A DNA stretch of 64,000 nucleotides. Origin: Aldehydirespirator sp965261105. GTDB lineage: Bacteria > Actinomycetota > Acidimicrobiia > Acidimicrobiales > Aldehydirespiratoraceae. A program made the position numbers and the translations under genes. Where the stretch lies: NCBI GenBank assembly GCA_965261105.1, contig CBDHCM010000006.1:3844001-3908000 (forward strand), in the 5' to 3' direction. The notes beneath the pieces were generated by a model. It searched no databases. It was not told the DNA's origin and saw only the letters and a list, made by a program, of their open reading frames with translations. Below are positions 34,001 through 42,745 of the stretch, piece after piece. Each line of letters begins with the position of its first letter. The stretch's first letter is position 1.

Positions 34001-34567
34001 ATGGATCTGCGGGACTGGATCATCGGTGATCTGAAGTCGCTGAGGGCCAAGCTCGACGGCGGTGTGCTGGGCCTCATACCACCGGAGCGGCGCCGGGAGC
34101 GGGCCGACGGCGGAGGGATCGCGCCGGTCTACGTGCTGTGGCACCTTGCCCGCCACCACGACGTGGCCGTCAACGGCGTGCTGCGGGGCACCGGCGCGGT
34201 GGTCGAGGGCTGGACCGGCCGCCTCGGCATCGACGACGACCTCTGGCGCGGCCTGGCCGAGGGCGAGGACGCCGAACTCGTGGACATACTCGAACCCGAG
34301 GCCGTCGGCGCCTACGCGCTGGACGTGATCGAGGCCACCGCCGGCTGGCTCGACAACGGCGGCCTGCCAAAGATGGACCAGCGGCCGGACACGACCGCTG
34401 CCCTGGAAGCCATCGGCACCCCGCCCGACCGCTTCGACTGGCTGTACTCCATGTGGGAGGGCAAGACTGCAGCGTGGTTCCTGCAGTGGAGTGCAGTCGG
34501 CCACGGCTTCAACCACTTGGGCGAACTGGTGTCGATTCGCAACCGCCTGGGCTTCAGCCCGTTCTAG
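34001..34567 (+). CDS. DinB-like metal-binding protein
   Basis: A 188-residue four-helix bundle of the DinB_2 type. Likely metal ligands are His in LWHLARHHDVAV and the pair in GHGFNHLGELVSIRNRLG. Members include mycothiol- or bacillithiol-dependent transferases and proteins of unknown role. The ATG at 34001 is chosen over the in-frame GTG at 33992 because it matches the family N-terminus (MDLRDWIIGDLKSLRAKL). Confidence 0.76.
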   Translation: MDLRDWIIGDLKSLRAKLDGGVLGLIPPERRRERADGGGIAPVYVLWHLARHHDVAVNGVLRGTGAVVEGWTGRLGIDDDLWRGLAEGEDAELVDILEPEAVGAYALDVIEATAGWLDNGGLPKMDQRPDTTAALEAIGTPPDRFDWLYSMWEGKTAAWFLQWSAVGHGFNHLGELVSIRNRLGFSPF

Positions 34568-34656
34568 GAGACCGAGCGGCCGGCGGCAGTTCACGAGGAT
34601 CCTGCAGGGCACTGAGCGAGGCCGGGGGTCTAGTCCTTCGTCCGCGACTACCGTTT

Positions 34657-36150
34657 GTGTTCGTGCGACCTCGCCGGTGGCTCATGGCGGGTGCAGCGGT
34701 GGGCGCCCTGCTCGTCGCCGCAGCTTGTTCAAGCCCCCCTACCCGTAGTTCGGTACCTGTTGCCGACGACTGGACTCCCGAGGCCGGGGAGGACCCGCTG
34801 ACGGGAGCCACGAGTCCATCGGCTCCGCCCGAGACCACCGAAGAGGCAATCACTGAAGAGGCCGCATCAAATGCGGGCTCCGCCCAGAGCGGCGGTCTGA
34901 TCGCAGCTGCGGGGCCGATCGGCCTGCGGCTGCTGCAGCCGAGCGGCGACATCGTGGGCGAACTGGCCGCGGACCGAATAGTCACCCAGCCGACCTGGTC
35001 GCGGGACGGCTTGCGCCTGGCGGCCACTCTCATCGATCCCGGAGACGGTGGCGCCCAGGTGGCCGTCGTTGACATCGCCTCCGGCGACGTCGCAATCAGG
35101 GACGCCCGCCGCGCGTATTTCTTCTACACATGGAATCATGACGGCACCAGGCTGGCCGCGCTGGGCCCAGGGTCCCAAGGCGGCACGGCCATGGACATCC
35201 TGGACCGCACCGGTACTCCGACATCTCCGTACATGCTGCAGGGCGGAAGCATCTACATCGCTTGGGAACCCCGAGGGAGCCGCCTGCTGGTCCACGGCGG
35301 GTCGCAACTGCTGCTGGTCAGCGACCCCGACGCGCCCGGTGATCAGCAGGACCTCGGCACAGTGGGATTCGATTTCCTGGCACCGGCCTGGGTGCCGGGT
35401 ACCCAGGACATTCTGTACGTGGATTCCTTCCAAGAATCCACCGGCGACGAGTCGTCCGAAGCCCCTTCGCTGGGGAACGGCTCCGACGCAGACCCGCGAC
35501 TGGTTCGGCGCAGCCTCGACAGTGGTGAGATCGTCGACCTGGGTCCGGCAGCCGGTTTGTTTGCGGTGGCCGTCCATCCCGAGGGCGACCGTGCCGCTGT
35601 CTCGCTCGTCATGCCCGAGCCGCCGGCATCAACTGAGTCCCCCGGCAGCCCCGAGACGGCTTCTCTGAGACAGACCGCCGACCTCCCAACTGCAGCTCAG
35701 GCGCAGACCGAGAACCCGATCGGCTCCGTGCAGATCGTCGACCTTGCCGCAACCGAGCGCACCACGATCCTGGACCGCGCCGGCTACTGGCTCGAATGGA
35801 GCCCCGACGGCGACCGTCTGCTGATCGCGGTCGCAGCATCACAGGACGCGGGCAACCCCGGTCTGGCCTGGCACGTATGGGACGGCGACCAGCCGGTGGA
35901 ATTGGCCCGGTTCGCGCCTAGCCCAGCCTTCCTCAGCAACTACCTCCGCTTCGCCGACCAGTACAACGAGACGCCGCGCCTGTGGTCGCCGGAGAGCGAC
36001 GCCATCACCTTCGGCGCGGCCACCGCCGACGGTGCAGTCACCGCAGTGGTGCGCCTCGACGGTGTCGGCGGTGTGACGAGCCTCGGCCCCTCCGACGTCT
36101 CCTTCTGGAGCCCGACCAGCGACGCCTCGCCTGTGTCACAGGCCGGGTAG
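34657..36150 (+). CDS. Lipoprotein with a TolB/WD40-like beta-propeller
   Basis: A 497-residue protein from GTG 34657 (or GTG 34663). A signal peptide of about 26 residues (RRWLMAGAAVGALLVAAAC) ends in a lipobox Cys, so it is exported and anchored. A Ser/Thr/Glu-rich linker to residue 75 precedes repeating blades with TWSRDGLRLAA, TWNHDGTRLAA, AWEPRGSRLL, VHPEGDRAAVS and EWSPDGDRLLIA, the WSPDGxxL signature of TolB-type propellers. It probably acts outside the membrane as a binding scaffold. The partner is unknown. Another start 500 nt upstream is open but overlaps dinB-like coding sequence. Confidence 0.78.
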   Translation: MFVRPRRWLMAGAAVGALLVAAACSSPPTRSSVPVADDWTPEAGEDPLTGATSPSAPPETTEEAITEEAASNAGSAQSGGLIAAAGPIGLRLLQPSGDIVGELAADRIVTQPTWSRDGLRLAATLIDPGDGGAQVAVVDIASGDVAIRDARRAYFFYTWNHDGTRLAALGPGSQGGTAMDILDRTGTPTSPYMLQGGSIYIAWEPRGSRLLVHGGSQLLLVSDPDAPGDQQDLGTVGFDFLAPAWVPGTQDILYVDSFQESTGDESSEAPSLGNGSDADPRLVRRSLDSGEIVDLGPAAGLFAVAVHPEGDRAAVSLVMPEPPASTESPGSPETASLRQTADLPTAAQAQTENPIGSVQIVDLAATERTTILDRAGYWLEWSPDGDRLLIAVAASQDAGNPGLAWHVWDGDQPVELARFAPSPAFLSNYLRFADQYNETPRLWSPESDAITFGAATADGAVTAVVRLDGVGGVTSLGPSDVSFWSPTSDASPVSQAG

Positions 36151-36205
36151 GCGAGCCAACCCGCGAATACCACCCCGGCCGCGTGTCGCGGGTACGTTGG
36201 GGGCC

Positions 36206-36997
36206 ATGGCCAGCACACCCAGCCGTCGTCTTGAGGATCTCAGCGGACCTGAGATCGCCGAACGGATCACAGAGTCGTCAGTGATCGTGCAGCCGATCGG
36301 CGCCGTGGAGCAACACGGCCCGCACCTTCCCCTGGCCGTTGACCACGTGATCGCCCACGAGGCCGCGGCCGCACTCGTCGCCGAGCACGGCGACGCCTGT
36401 GACCTTTGGCTGCTGCCCACGATGTCGGTGTCGAAGTCGAACGAGCACGCCTGGTCGCCGGGAACCCTGTGGCTGTCGGCGGAGACGCTGCTGGCGGTGC
36501 TGCGAGACATCGGCCGCAGCGTTGCAACAACCAGGGCCAGACGCCTGGTGTTCCTCAACGGCCACGGCGGCAATTCGTCACTGCTGAACGTCGCCTGCCG
36601 AGAGGTACGGCTGCAGTCCGGCCTGATGACGTTCCTCGTTCATCCCTTCGTTCCTCCGGACCAGGGCGGCGCACCCGCCGAGGCGAGAGACGAATTGGGT
36701 ATGGGCATCCACGGCGGGCACCGCGAGACGTCGGTATTCATGCACCTGCGCCCCCACCTGGTGCATCTGGAGCGTGCGAAACGGGCGGTTCCCGACGGAC
36801 TGGCCGCCAACCGCCATGTGCGTTTCGGTGGGCTGGCCTCCTTCGGCTGGCTCTCCAACGACTTCGGGCCCGACGGCCACATCGGCGACCCGACGGGAGC
36901 CAACACCGAAGAGGGCAAGCATCTCTTCGAGACCGCGATCGCCCTGCTCGGCGAGCAGATGGCCGAGATCGCGGCCTTCGATTTCGGCCGCGGCTGA
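36206..36997 (+). CDS. Creatininase-family amidohydrolase
   Basis: A 263-residue protein with the creatininase signature IQPIGAVEQHGPHLPLAVDHVIA, metal residues Glu, His and Asp, NGHGGNSSLLN and GMGIHGGHRETS. Family enzymes open cyclic amides or cleave formamides (creatininase, FAPy deformylase, mycofactocin MftE). No mycofactocin or riboflavin genes are adjacent. It may act on a nitrogen compound from the neighbouring quaternary amine module, but that is only an idea. Its stop codon region is duplicated (18 bp). Confidence 0.83.
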   Translation: MASTPSRRLEDLSGPEIAERITESSVIVQPIGAVEQHGPHLPLAVDHVIAHEAAAALVAEHGDACDLWLLPTMSVSKSNEHAWSPGTLWLSAETLLAVLRDIGRSVATTRARRLVFLNGHGGNSSLLNVACREVRLQSGLMTFLVHPFVPPDQGGAPAEARDELGMGIHGGHRETSVFMHLRPHLVHLERAKRAVPDGLAANRHVRFGGLASFGWLSNDFGPDGHIGDPTGANTEEGKHLFETAIALLGEQMAEIAAFDFGRG

Positions 36998-37028
36998 AAC
37001 CGAGAGCCCCGCTGAAACCGAGAGCCCC
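36993..37028. repeat. 18-bp tandem duplication across the creatininase stop
   Basis: GCTGAAACCGAGAGCCCC occurs twice without mismatch (36993-37010, 37011-37028). The stop TGA is in the first copy. Confidence 0.95.
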
Positions 37029-37045
37029 GCGGGCGGGCGCGGAAA

Positions 37046-37071
37046 GGGACCGGGGCGAGAACCCCGGTCCC
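37046..37071. terminator. Strong hairpin between convergent genes
   Basis: A perfect 10-bp stem GGGACCGGGG/CCCCGGTCCC with loop CGAGAA lies between the creatininase-like gene (+) and proX-like gene (-). A second weaker GC hairpin follows at about 37080-37098. There is no U-run, as usual for high-GC genomes. It likely works in both directions. Confidence 0.7.
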
Positions 37072-37123
37072 CCTCTAGAGCCTGGGGACGAGCCCCGGCT
37101 CAGCTAGTCCGCTGGAAGCTTGG

Positions 37124-38443
37124 CTACGACGGGATCCAGGCGCTCCAAGTGGCCTCGTTGGCGGCGATCCAGTCCGCAGCGGCTTCCTCGACGCTCTTGC
37201 CGTCATTATCGATCGCACCCAGCATCGACACCTGGTCGGCGGTGGTGTAGTTGAAGTTGTGCAGGAACTCCCAAGCCGCGGGAGCACCGTCCTCAAGCCC
37301 GGCCCAGACGATCTTGAACAGATTGTCCGGTGGATAGTACTTGTTGCCGTCGGGGTCCAGCGGCAACTCCAGCTCGACGAGATCGAAGCTGCTGAACGCC
37401 ACGTGCGGTGTCCAGAAGTACGCCAGCACCGAATCGTCGCGGGCGAAGGCCCCGTCGAAGGCAGCCAGCAACGCCTCCTCGGAACCGGCGTAGACGATCT
37501 CGAGGTGCAGTCCGAAGTCGTCGATGAGGTCCTGCTCGAAGGACACCCAGCTGGGGTCGCCGTGCAGGATCTGCCCAGCCTCGCCCGTCTCCGCGGTGGC
37601 GAACAAACGGGCCAGTTCGGCATCGTTGAACGCTTCCGCGGTGGCTAGCGCGGGGTATTGGTCGATCATGTAGGCGGGCAGGTACCAGCCGATCTGGCCG
37701 ATCGGACCCAGCAGCCCCGCGTCCACGACGTTGCCGTCGGGGTTGTCGATGAAATCGGCCCGGTTGTCGGCGTGGCCCGACGGCCACACCTCTAGCGACG
37801 CATGCAGGTCGCCGGTGTTCATGGCCGCCCACTGGCCGTTCTCGTCGAGGTCGGTGACCTCCACGTCGTAGCCGATGTGCTCGAGGAGTTGCGCGGCGAC
37901 CGCGATATTGGCGGCTGATCCGTTCCACGGGTTGGCGATCAACTGGATGGTGGTGATCTCGCCGAGATCGGGGCCGGCCATCTCCTCGGCGGCCATGGCC
38001 TCCTGAGCGGCCACCGCTGCCAGCGCGGCCTCCGCGGCCGAAGCCGCAGCCTGGGCCTCAGCCTGGGCCTCAGCCGCGGCGTCCTGGGCCTCCCCTAGCT
38101 GCATCTCAAGGTCTGCCACGGTGCCCTCGCTGGCATCGGCACTATCCATCGCGGCCGCGAGCGCCGCCTCAGCAGCAGCAGCCGCGTCAACAGCCGCGTC
38201 CGCCTGGGCAGCAGCCGCGTCGGCCTCCGCCTGAGCAGCAGCCGCGTCGGCAGCAGCGGCGTCCGCCTGAGCAGCAGCCGCGTCGGCGTCCGCCTGAGCG
38301 GCGGTCGCATCTGCTCTCGCTTGCTCAAGGGCAGCCGCATCTGCCGATCCGGCGCCCCCCGAATCGTCGCCGCCACACCCTGCAGCCAGCAGGCCGAACA
38401 CGGCTGGCACGGCGGCCAGCTTCCATAAAGACTTCCCTCTCAC
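37124..38443 (-). CDS. Quaternary amine ABC transporter substrate-binding lipoprotein (ProX-like)
   Basis: A 439-residue lipoprotein: signal peptide with lipobox LLAAGC (Cys23), then an extraordinary Ala/Asp/Gln-rich helix at about residues 35-155 made of AAAQADA-type repeats, then an OpuAC solute-binding domain (IANPWNGSAANIAVAAQLLEHIG, LEVWPSGHADNR, IGWYLPAYMIDQYP, AYFWTPHVAFSSFDLVELELP, key aromatic residues W, W, Y, F/W). The aromatic cage residues suit trimethylammonium ligands such as glycine betaine or carnitine. The long coiled-coil stalk is unusual. It is divergent from proV-like 38639 across a 195-nt shared promoter region. Confidence 0.86.
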   Translation of the reverse strand: MRGKSLWKLAAVPAVFGLLAAGCGGDDSGGAGSADAAALEQARADATAAQADADAAAAQADAAAADAAAAQAEADAAAAQADAAVDAAAAAEAALAAAMDSADASEGTVADLEMQLGEAQDAAAEAQAEAQAAASAAEAALAAVAAQEAMAAEEMAGPDLGEITTIQLIANPWNGSAANIAVAAQLLEHIGYDVEVTDLDENGQWAAMNTGDLHASLEVWPSGHADNRADFIDNPDGNVVDAGLLGPIGQIGWYLPAYMIDQYPALATAEAFNDAELARLFATAETGEAGQILHGDPSWVSFEQDLIDDFGLHLEIVYAGSEEALLAAFDGAFARDDSVLAYFWTPHVAFSSFDLVELELPLDPDGNKYYPPDNLFKIVWAGLEDGAPAAWEFLHNFNYTTADQVSMLGAIDNDGKSVEEAAADWIAANEATWSAWIPS

Positions 38444-38638
38444 GGTTTCTCCCCTCCATTTCGTTGGCTGCGCCCTTTACCCAGCCGATCGATAGGAGCG
38501 CCATGTCTAGCACGGCGACCAGCCACTTTCCATAAGTTCTTTCCACAGGTTATTGAAATGGCGTTCCAAGAATTCGTGGGTTTGATGGTTGTCGCAAGCT
38601 GGCGGTCAGACGAAGGCTGGGGCGCATAGGATGCGCCC
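38444..38638. promoter_or_regulatory. Divergent promoter region of the quaternary amine transporter
   Basis: This 195-nt gap serves the minus-strand binding protein and the plus-strand ATPase. It is AT-richer around 38525-38600, with repeated TTCCA elements (TTTCCATAAGTTC, TTTCCACAGG, GTTCCAAG) that might be an operator. Exact promoter boxes cannot be fixed by eye. Confidence 0.35.
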
Positions 38639-39712
38639 GTGCTCGACGACGGGATCAGCAGTTCGAGCAGGGGGGTTGGTGATGCTCCCCTGGTGTGCAG
38701 CGGAGTCACAAAGATCTTCGGGAGCAGTGTCGCGGCGGCCGAAGCACTGCTGAGCGAGTCAGCCAGCCGCCAAGACGTGCTCGAGCAGACCGGCTGTCTC
38801 GTGGCGGTGCGCGACGCGTCCTTCTCAGTGGAGCGCGGCGAGACCTTCGTGGTGATGGGACTCTCAGGCTCGGGAAAGTCGACCCTCATACGGTGCCTGT
38901 CGCGGCTCATCGAGCCGACCAGCGGCACGGTAACCATCGAAGGTTCAACCATCGGCGATCTGAGCGACCAGGCACTGCGGGAGTTGCGGCGCCGCCGCCT
39001 GTCGATGGTGTTCCAGCACTTCGGGCTGTTCCCCCACCGGAAGGTCATCGACAACGTCGCCTTCGGACTCGAGATCCAGGGAGCCTCCAAGGCGCAGCGC
39101 TACGAGAGGTCCGTTGAGGTCCTGTCGGTCGTCGGCCTCTCAGACTGGGCCGACCACTATCCCCAGCAACTCTCCGGCGGCATGCAGCAGCGAGTGGGGC
39201 TGGCCCGGGCCCTGTGCGTGGAACCGGAGATCCTGTTCTTCGACGAGCCGTTCTCGGCGCTCGATCCGCTGATCCGCCGAGACATGCAGGACGAGTTGCT
39301 GTTGCTGCAGGCCGCTGTGAGACGGACGGTGGTCTTCATCACCCACGACTTCCACGAGGCGCTCAAGCTCGGTGACCGGATAGCCATCATGAAGGACGGA
39401 GAGTTCGTGCAGATCGGAACACCGGAACAGATCGTGTCGGCACCAGCCGATGACTATGTGCGCGAGTTCACCGAGGATGCCCCCAAGACCAAGGTGATCA
39501 CGGTGGGCTCGGTGATGAGGCCCTTGGACGGCGCCCCGCCGGCCGGTGAGCCGGTCAGCCGCGGCGCGGTGCTCGACGATGTGCTTCCTCGCCTGCTGTC
39601 CAACGCCGAGGAACTGTGCGTATTGGACGATCAGGGCCGGCCGGTCGGGCTAGTGGACAGGGAGCTCGTTGCTGCGGTGCTGGGGCAGGGCGCGCGCGGC
39701 GGCCGCACCTAG
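38639..39712 (+). CDS. Quaternary amine ABC transporter ATPase (ProV-like)
   Basis: A 357-residue ABC ATPase. The Walker A is GLSGSGKST, Q-loop FQHFGLFPHR, signature LSGGMQQRVGLARAL, Walker B EILFFDEPFSALDPL and H-loop ITHDFHEAL. The ProV-specific N-terminal insertion (AEALLSESASRQDVLEQTGCLVAVRDASFSVERGE, key end VERGE) is present. The C-terminus has only a short CBS-like piece (ELCVLDDQGRPVGLVDREL) rather than two CBS domains. It energises uptake by the fused permease downstream. Confidence 0.9.
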   Translation: MLDDGISSSSRGVGDAPLVCSGVTKIFGSSVAAAEALLSESASRQDVLEQTGCLVAVRDASFSVERGETFVVMGLSGSGKSTLIRCLSRLIEPTSGTVTIEGSTIGDLSDQALRELRRRRLSMVFQHFGLFPHRKVIDNVAFGLEIQGASKAQRYERSVEVLSVVGLSDWADHYPQQLSGGMQQRVGLARALCVEPEILFFDEPFSALDPLIRRDMQDELLLLQAAVRRTVVFITHDFHEALKLGDRIAIMKDGEFVQIGTPEQIVSAPADDYVREFTEDAPKTKVITVGSVMRPLDGAPPAGEPVSRGAVLDDVLPRLLSNAEELCVLDDQGRPVGLVDRELVAAVLGQGARGGRT

Positions 39713-39729
39713 AGCTCACCAAGAATGCG

Positions 39730-39795
39730 ATGATGGCCGCGCCCGCACTCGCCGAGACGCTCAAGCATCGGCGGCGAGCAGGCAGCCGCGGATGA
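39730..39795 (+). CDS. Possible junction mini-ORF between proV-like and proW-like genes
   Basis: A 21-codon ORF beginning ATGATGGCC 18 nt after the proV-like stop and ending in TGA that overlaps the permease ATG (GGATGACC). Start-to-start spacing is 62 nt (remainder 2 modulo 3). The two start regions look similar (GCGATGATGGCC and GCGGATGACCGCC), so an old duplication is possible but not proven. Confidence 0.3.
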   Translation: MMAAPALAETLKHRRRAGSRG

Positions 39796-41918
39796 CCGCC
39801 ACGGCACCGGCAACGCACCAGCACGGGGCCGCTCTCGCTGTCGAGGCCCGGCTGGCCGTCGACCGGCGCCGGAGAACGCGCTCGGGCGCGCAGCTCGCGC
39901 TGGGCGCGGCCATCGTGGTCGCCGCCCAGTTGGTGCTCAGCTCGGTGGGCGGGTTCCCGGAGTCGTGGGCGATCCCGCTGGCCGACTGGATCGACGATGC
40001 CCGCCGCTGGGTGATCAACAACCAGACCACCCACTGGAGCTTCTCATTCTTCTTCAACCCGGTCAGCGACTCGATCGACTGGGGCCTGCGCACGGTGGAG
40101 CGGTTCCTGCTGTGGCTGCCGTGGTACGCGGTGACGGCCGCAGTGGCCATGCTGGCTACTTCTGCACTGGGCATGAGAGGGGGGCTGTTCAGCGCCGTGG
40201 GAGTGCTCTACTTCGGTGCGATCGGGCTATGGGAGGAGAGCATCGAGACCGTGGCGCTGATGACGGTCGCGGTGGGCATCTCGGTCGCCATCGGTGTGCC
40301 GCTGGGCATCGCCTCGGGTCGCTGCGACCGGCTGCAGCGGACGCTTCGACCCGTCCTCGACGCCATGCAGACCCTGCCTGCCTTTGTTTACTTGATTCCC
40401 GTGGTCCTGCTCTTCGGCGTGGCCCGGGTGCCAGCCATTATCGCTTCGGTGGTGTATTCGCTGCCGCCGGTGGTGCGACTAACCGACCTCGGAATCCGCA
40501 CCGTGCCGGCAGCCACGGTGGAGGCAGCCGAGATGTTCGGAGCGACGCCCCGCCAGACTCTTCGCAAAGTGCAGTTCCCGCTGGCCTTGCCGAGCGTTCT
40601 GACCGGCATCAACCAGACCATCATGATGGCTCTCAGCATCGTCGTGATCGCGGCTCTGATCGGCGCCGGAGGGCTGGGCCAGGTCGTGCTGGAGTCGTTG
40701 AGGCGGCTGTTCGTCGGGCGGGCGTTGGAGGCCGGCCTGGCCATCGTCGTGCTGGCCATGATCATGGACCGGCTGACCCACGGCGCCGCGGGCTTGGGCT
40801 CGCGCCGCCGTCGACTGCGCCTGATGCCAGACTCCCTCGCCGGGCTGGCCGCGATCAGAGGCATCGAGGCTGCTGTGGGATCAGTCGATCGATGGCTGTG
40901 CCGGGTGGGTGCTGCACTGGCATGGCCCCTGCGCGGGGCGCGGGGCCCCTCTGCGCTCGCCCGCCATCCGCGGCGGGTGTTCGGGGCCGTCGCGCTAGTA
41001 GCGGGGGTGGCCGCCAGTGCCGTCTTCGGCAAGCCCGAGTTTCCTTCGATGATCTCGCTGTCGTTCGCGTCGGCCATCGACTGGCTGGTGGATTGGGTGA
41101 GGGACAACCTCTACGAGATCGGCGGAACCTGGTTCGGGACCGGTTGGTTCAGCGACTCCATCACCATCTACGCGGTCACGCCGCTGCGCGAGCTGTTCAG
41201 CTCCGATCTGGCCTGGCCGGTGGTGGTGCTGGTGGTGGCTTTGGCCGGGTGGCGGCTGGGGGGACCGGCCCTGGCCACGTTCTGCACGGCTTGCGTGGCC
41301 GGTCTGGGGTTCCTCGGGATGTGGACGCTGTCCATGGACACCCTGGCCCAGGTCATCGTGGCGGTGGTCATGGCGATCCTGTGCGGCATTCCCCTGGGCG
41401 TTCTGGCCGCCCGCAACGACCGGCTCGAGCGGATGATCAAGCCGGTGCTCGACTTCCTGCAGACCATCCCCAGCTTCGTGCTGCTCGTGCCGGTGATCAT
41501 CATGTTCCACGTGGGGCGGGTTCCGGGGATCATTGCCTCGGTGCTGTACGCGCTGCCGGCCGCGACCCGCCTCACCAATCTGGGCATCCGCCAGGTGGAG
41601 GGCGAGGCCACCGAGGCTTCGAGGGCATTCGGGGCGACCCGGGGCCAGACGCTGCGCAAGGTGCAGTTGCCACTGGCCGCTCCGAGCATCATCGCCGGCA
41701 TCAACCAGACGGTGATGCTGGTGCTGGCCATGGTGGTGATCGCTGGCCTCGTGGGCGGCGGCGGCCTGGGCCTCGAGACGGTGAAGGGACTGAGGCGCAG
41801 CGACTCGGTGGGGTCGGGCTTCGTGGCCGGGTTGGCCATCGTGCTGCTCGCCATGGTGCTCGACCGCCTGCTCCAGGCCTGGACCCGCCGATTCACGCCG
41901 GCGGAAGGCGGCAACTGA
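39792..41918 (+). CDS. Quaternary amine ABC transporter permease, fused tandem domains (ProW-like)
   Basis: A 708-residue protein from ATG 39792. Two complete BPD_transp_1 domains lie in one chain, residues about 150-330 and 540-690; each has the EAA loop (EAAEMFGATPRQTLRKVQFPLALPS and EASRAFGATRGQTLRKVQLPLAAPS, key G of the loop) and INQT. Most ProW proteins carry one domain and homodimerise, so this fusion supplies both halves. N-terminal and central soluble/TM linkers contain extra helices. It ends 30 nt before the convergent caiD-like gene. Confidence 0.9.
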   Translation: MTATAPATHQHGAALAVEARLAVDRRRRTRSGAQLALGAAIVVAAQLVLSSVGGFPESWAIPLADWIDDARRWVINNQTTHWSFSFFFNPVSDSIDWGLRTVERFLLWLPWYAVTAAVAMLATSALGMRGGLFSAVGVLYFGAIGLWEESIETVALMTVAVGISVAIGVPLGIASGRCDRLQRTLRPVLDAMQTLPAFVYLIPVVLLFGVARVPAIIASVVYSLPPVVRLTDLGIRTVPAATVEAAEMFGATPRQTLRKVQFPLALPSVLTGINQTIMMALSIVVIAALIGAGGLGQVVLESLRRLFVGRALEAGLAIVVLAMIMDRLTHGAAGLGSRRRRLRLMPDSLAGLAAIRGIEAAVGSVDRWLCRVGAALAWPLRGARGPSALARHPRRVFGAVALVAGVAASAVFGKPEFPSMISLSFASAIDWLVDWVRDNLYEIGGTWFGTGWFSDSITIYAVTPLRELFSSDLAWPVVVLVVALAGWRLGGPALATFCTACVAGLGFLGMWTLSMDTLAQVIVAVVMAILCGIPLGVLAARNDRLERMIKPVLDFLQTIPSFVLLVPVIIMFHVGRVPGIIASVLYALPAATRLTNLGIRQVEGEATEASRAFGATRGQTLRKVQLPLAAPSIIAGINQTVMLVLAMVVIAGLVGGGGLGLETVKGLRRSDSVGSGFVAGLAIVLLAMVLDRLLQAWTRRFTPAEGGN

Positions 41919-41947
41919 CCAGCCGGCATCGCAGCCGGGACTAAGGG

Positions 41948-42745
41948 TTAGCGGCCCTGCCAGCGGGGGGCGCGGTTCTCGGTGAAGGCCGTGGGGCCCT
42001 CGTCGGCGTCGGCGGAGGCCAGCATGGCCTCGTAGGCAGCCAGTTCGCCCGAGCGCAGCAGCTCGAAGGCCTCGGCCGGCGGCAGGTGCTGGGTGCGGTC
42101 GCGGATCTCCCCGACGGCGGCCACCGACAGCGGTGCAGCCTCCACGACCCTGGCTGCGAGGGCGCGTGCCCCGGTCATGAGCTCGTCGGCACCGACGACT
42201 GAGTTGACGAGCCCCCAGCGCAGCGCCTCGGCCGCGTCGAGGCGCCGGCCCCCGTAGAGGACCTCGTTGGCGACCGCGGGTGGGAGGATCCTGGGCAGGC
42301 GCACCGACCCGGTGTCGGGCACGATCCCCAGCGAGGCCTCCGGCAGCCAGAAACGGGCGTGCTCGGCAGCCACCACAAGATCGGCGGCCAGCACGATCTC
42401 GAATCCGCCGCCAACGGCCATGCCGTTGACCGCGGCGATCACCGGCTTGAGCAGGCTGGGCAACTCTCCGAACCCTCCGAAGCCGCCCTCGCCGTAGTCG
42501 GCCTCGAACTCCTCGCCCTCCGCCGCGGCGTTGAGGTCCCAGCCGGCGCAGAAGAACCGGTCACCGGCGCCGGTCAATATGGCGACCCGAAGGTCGGGGT
42601 CGTCGCGGAAGGCGGCGAAGAGTCGGCTCAGTTCGCGACTCGTTGCCGCGTCGATGGCGTTGGCCTTGGGGCGGTCGAGGGTGACCTCGAGCACCGGACC
42701 GTCGGCCACGGCCCTCACGGCGCCGGCGGAGGCTGCCTCAGCCAT
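41948..42745 (-). CDS. caiD: Carnitinyl-CoA dehydratase-like enoyl-CoA hydratase (CaiD type)
   Basis: A 265-residue crotonase. Its middle and end closely follow my memory of E. coli CaiD: LDRPKANAIDAATS, LRVAILTGAGDRFFCAGWDL, KPVIAAVNGMAVGGGFEI, LPEASLGIVPDTGSVRLP, ILPPAVANEV and ALRWGLVN, and the C-terminal TENRAPRWQGR. CaiD interconverts carnitinyl-CoA and crotonobetainyl-CoA. The start overlaps the upstream CoA-ligase stop by 8 nt. It is the last gene of a four-gene operon with carnitine dehydrogenase, so a carnitine-related role has support from both sequence and context. Confidence 0.86.
   Translation of the reverse strand: MAEAASAGAVRAVADGPVLEVTLDRPKANAIDAATSRELSRLFAAFRDDPDLRVAILTGAGDRFFCAGWDLNAAAEGEEFEADYGEGGFGGFGELPSLLKPVIAAVNGMAVGGGFEIVLAADLVVAAEHARFWLPEASLGIVPDTGSVRLPRILPPAVANEVLYGGRRLDAAEALRWGLVNSVVGADELMTGARALAARVVEAAPLSVAAVGEIRDRTQHLPPAEAFELLRSGELAAYEAMLASADADEGPTAFTENRAPRWQGR

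Noticed and set aside
34138..34656. Upstream extension of the beta-propeller lipoprotein
   Set aside because: It overlaps the DinB-like gene in another frame and the signal peptide only makes sense from 34657.
39965..41944. A 659-codon ORF overlapping the fused permease in another frame
   Set aside because: The permease frame has clear domains; the other frame is Arg/Gly-rich with no motif.
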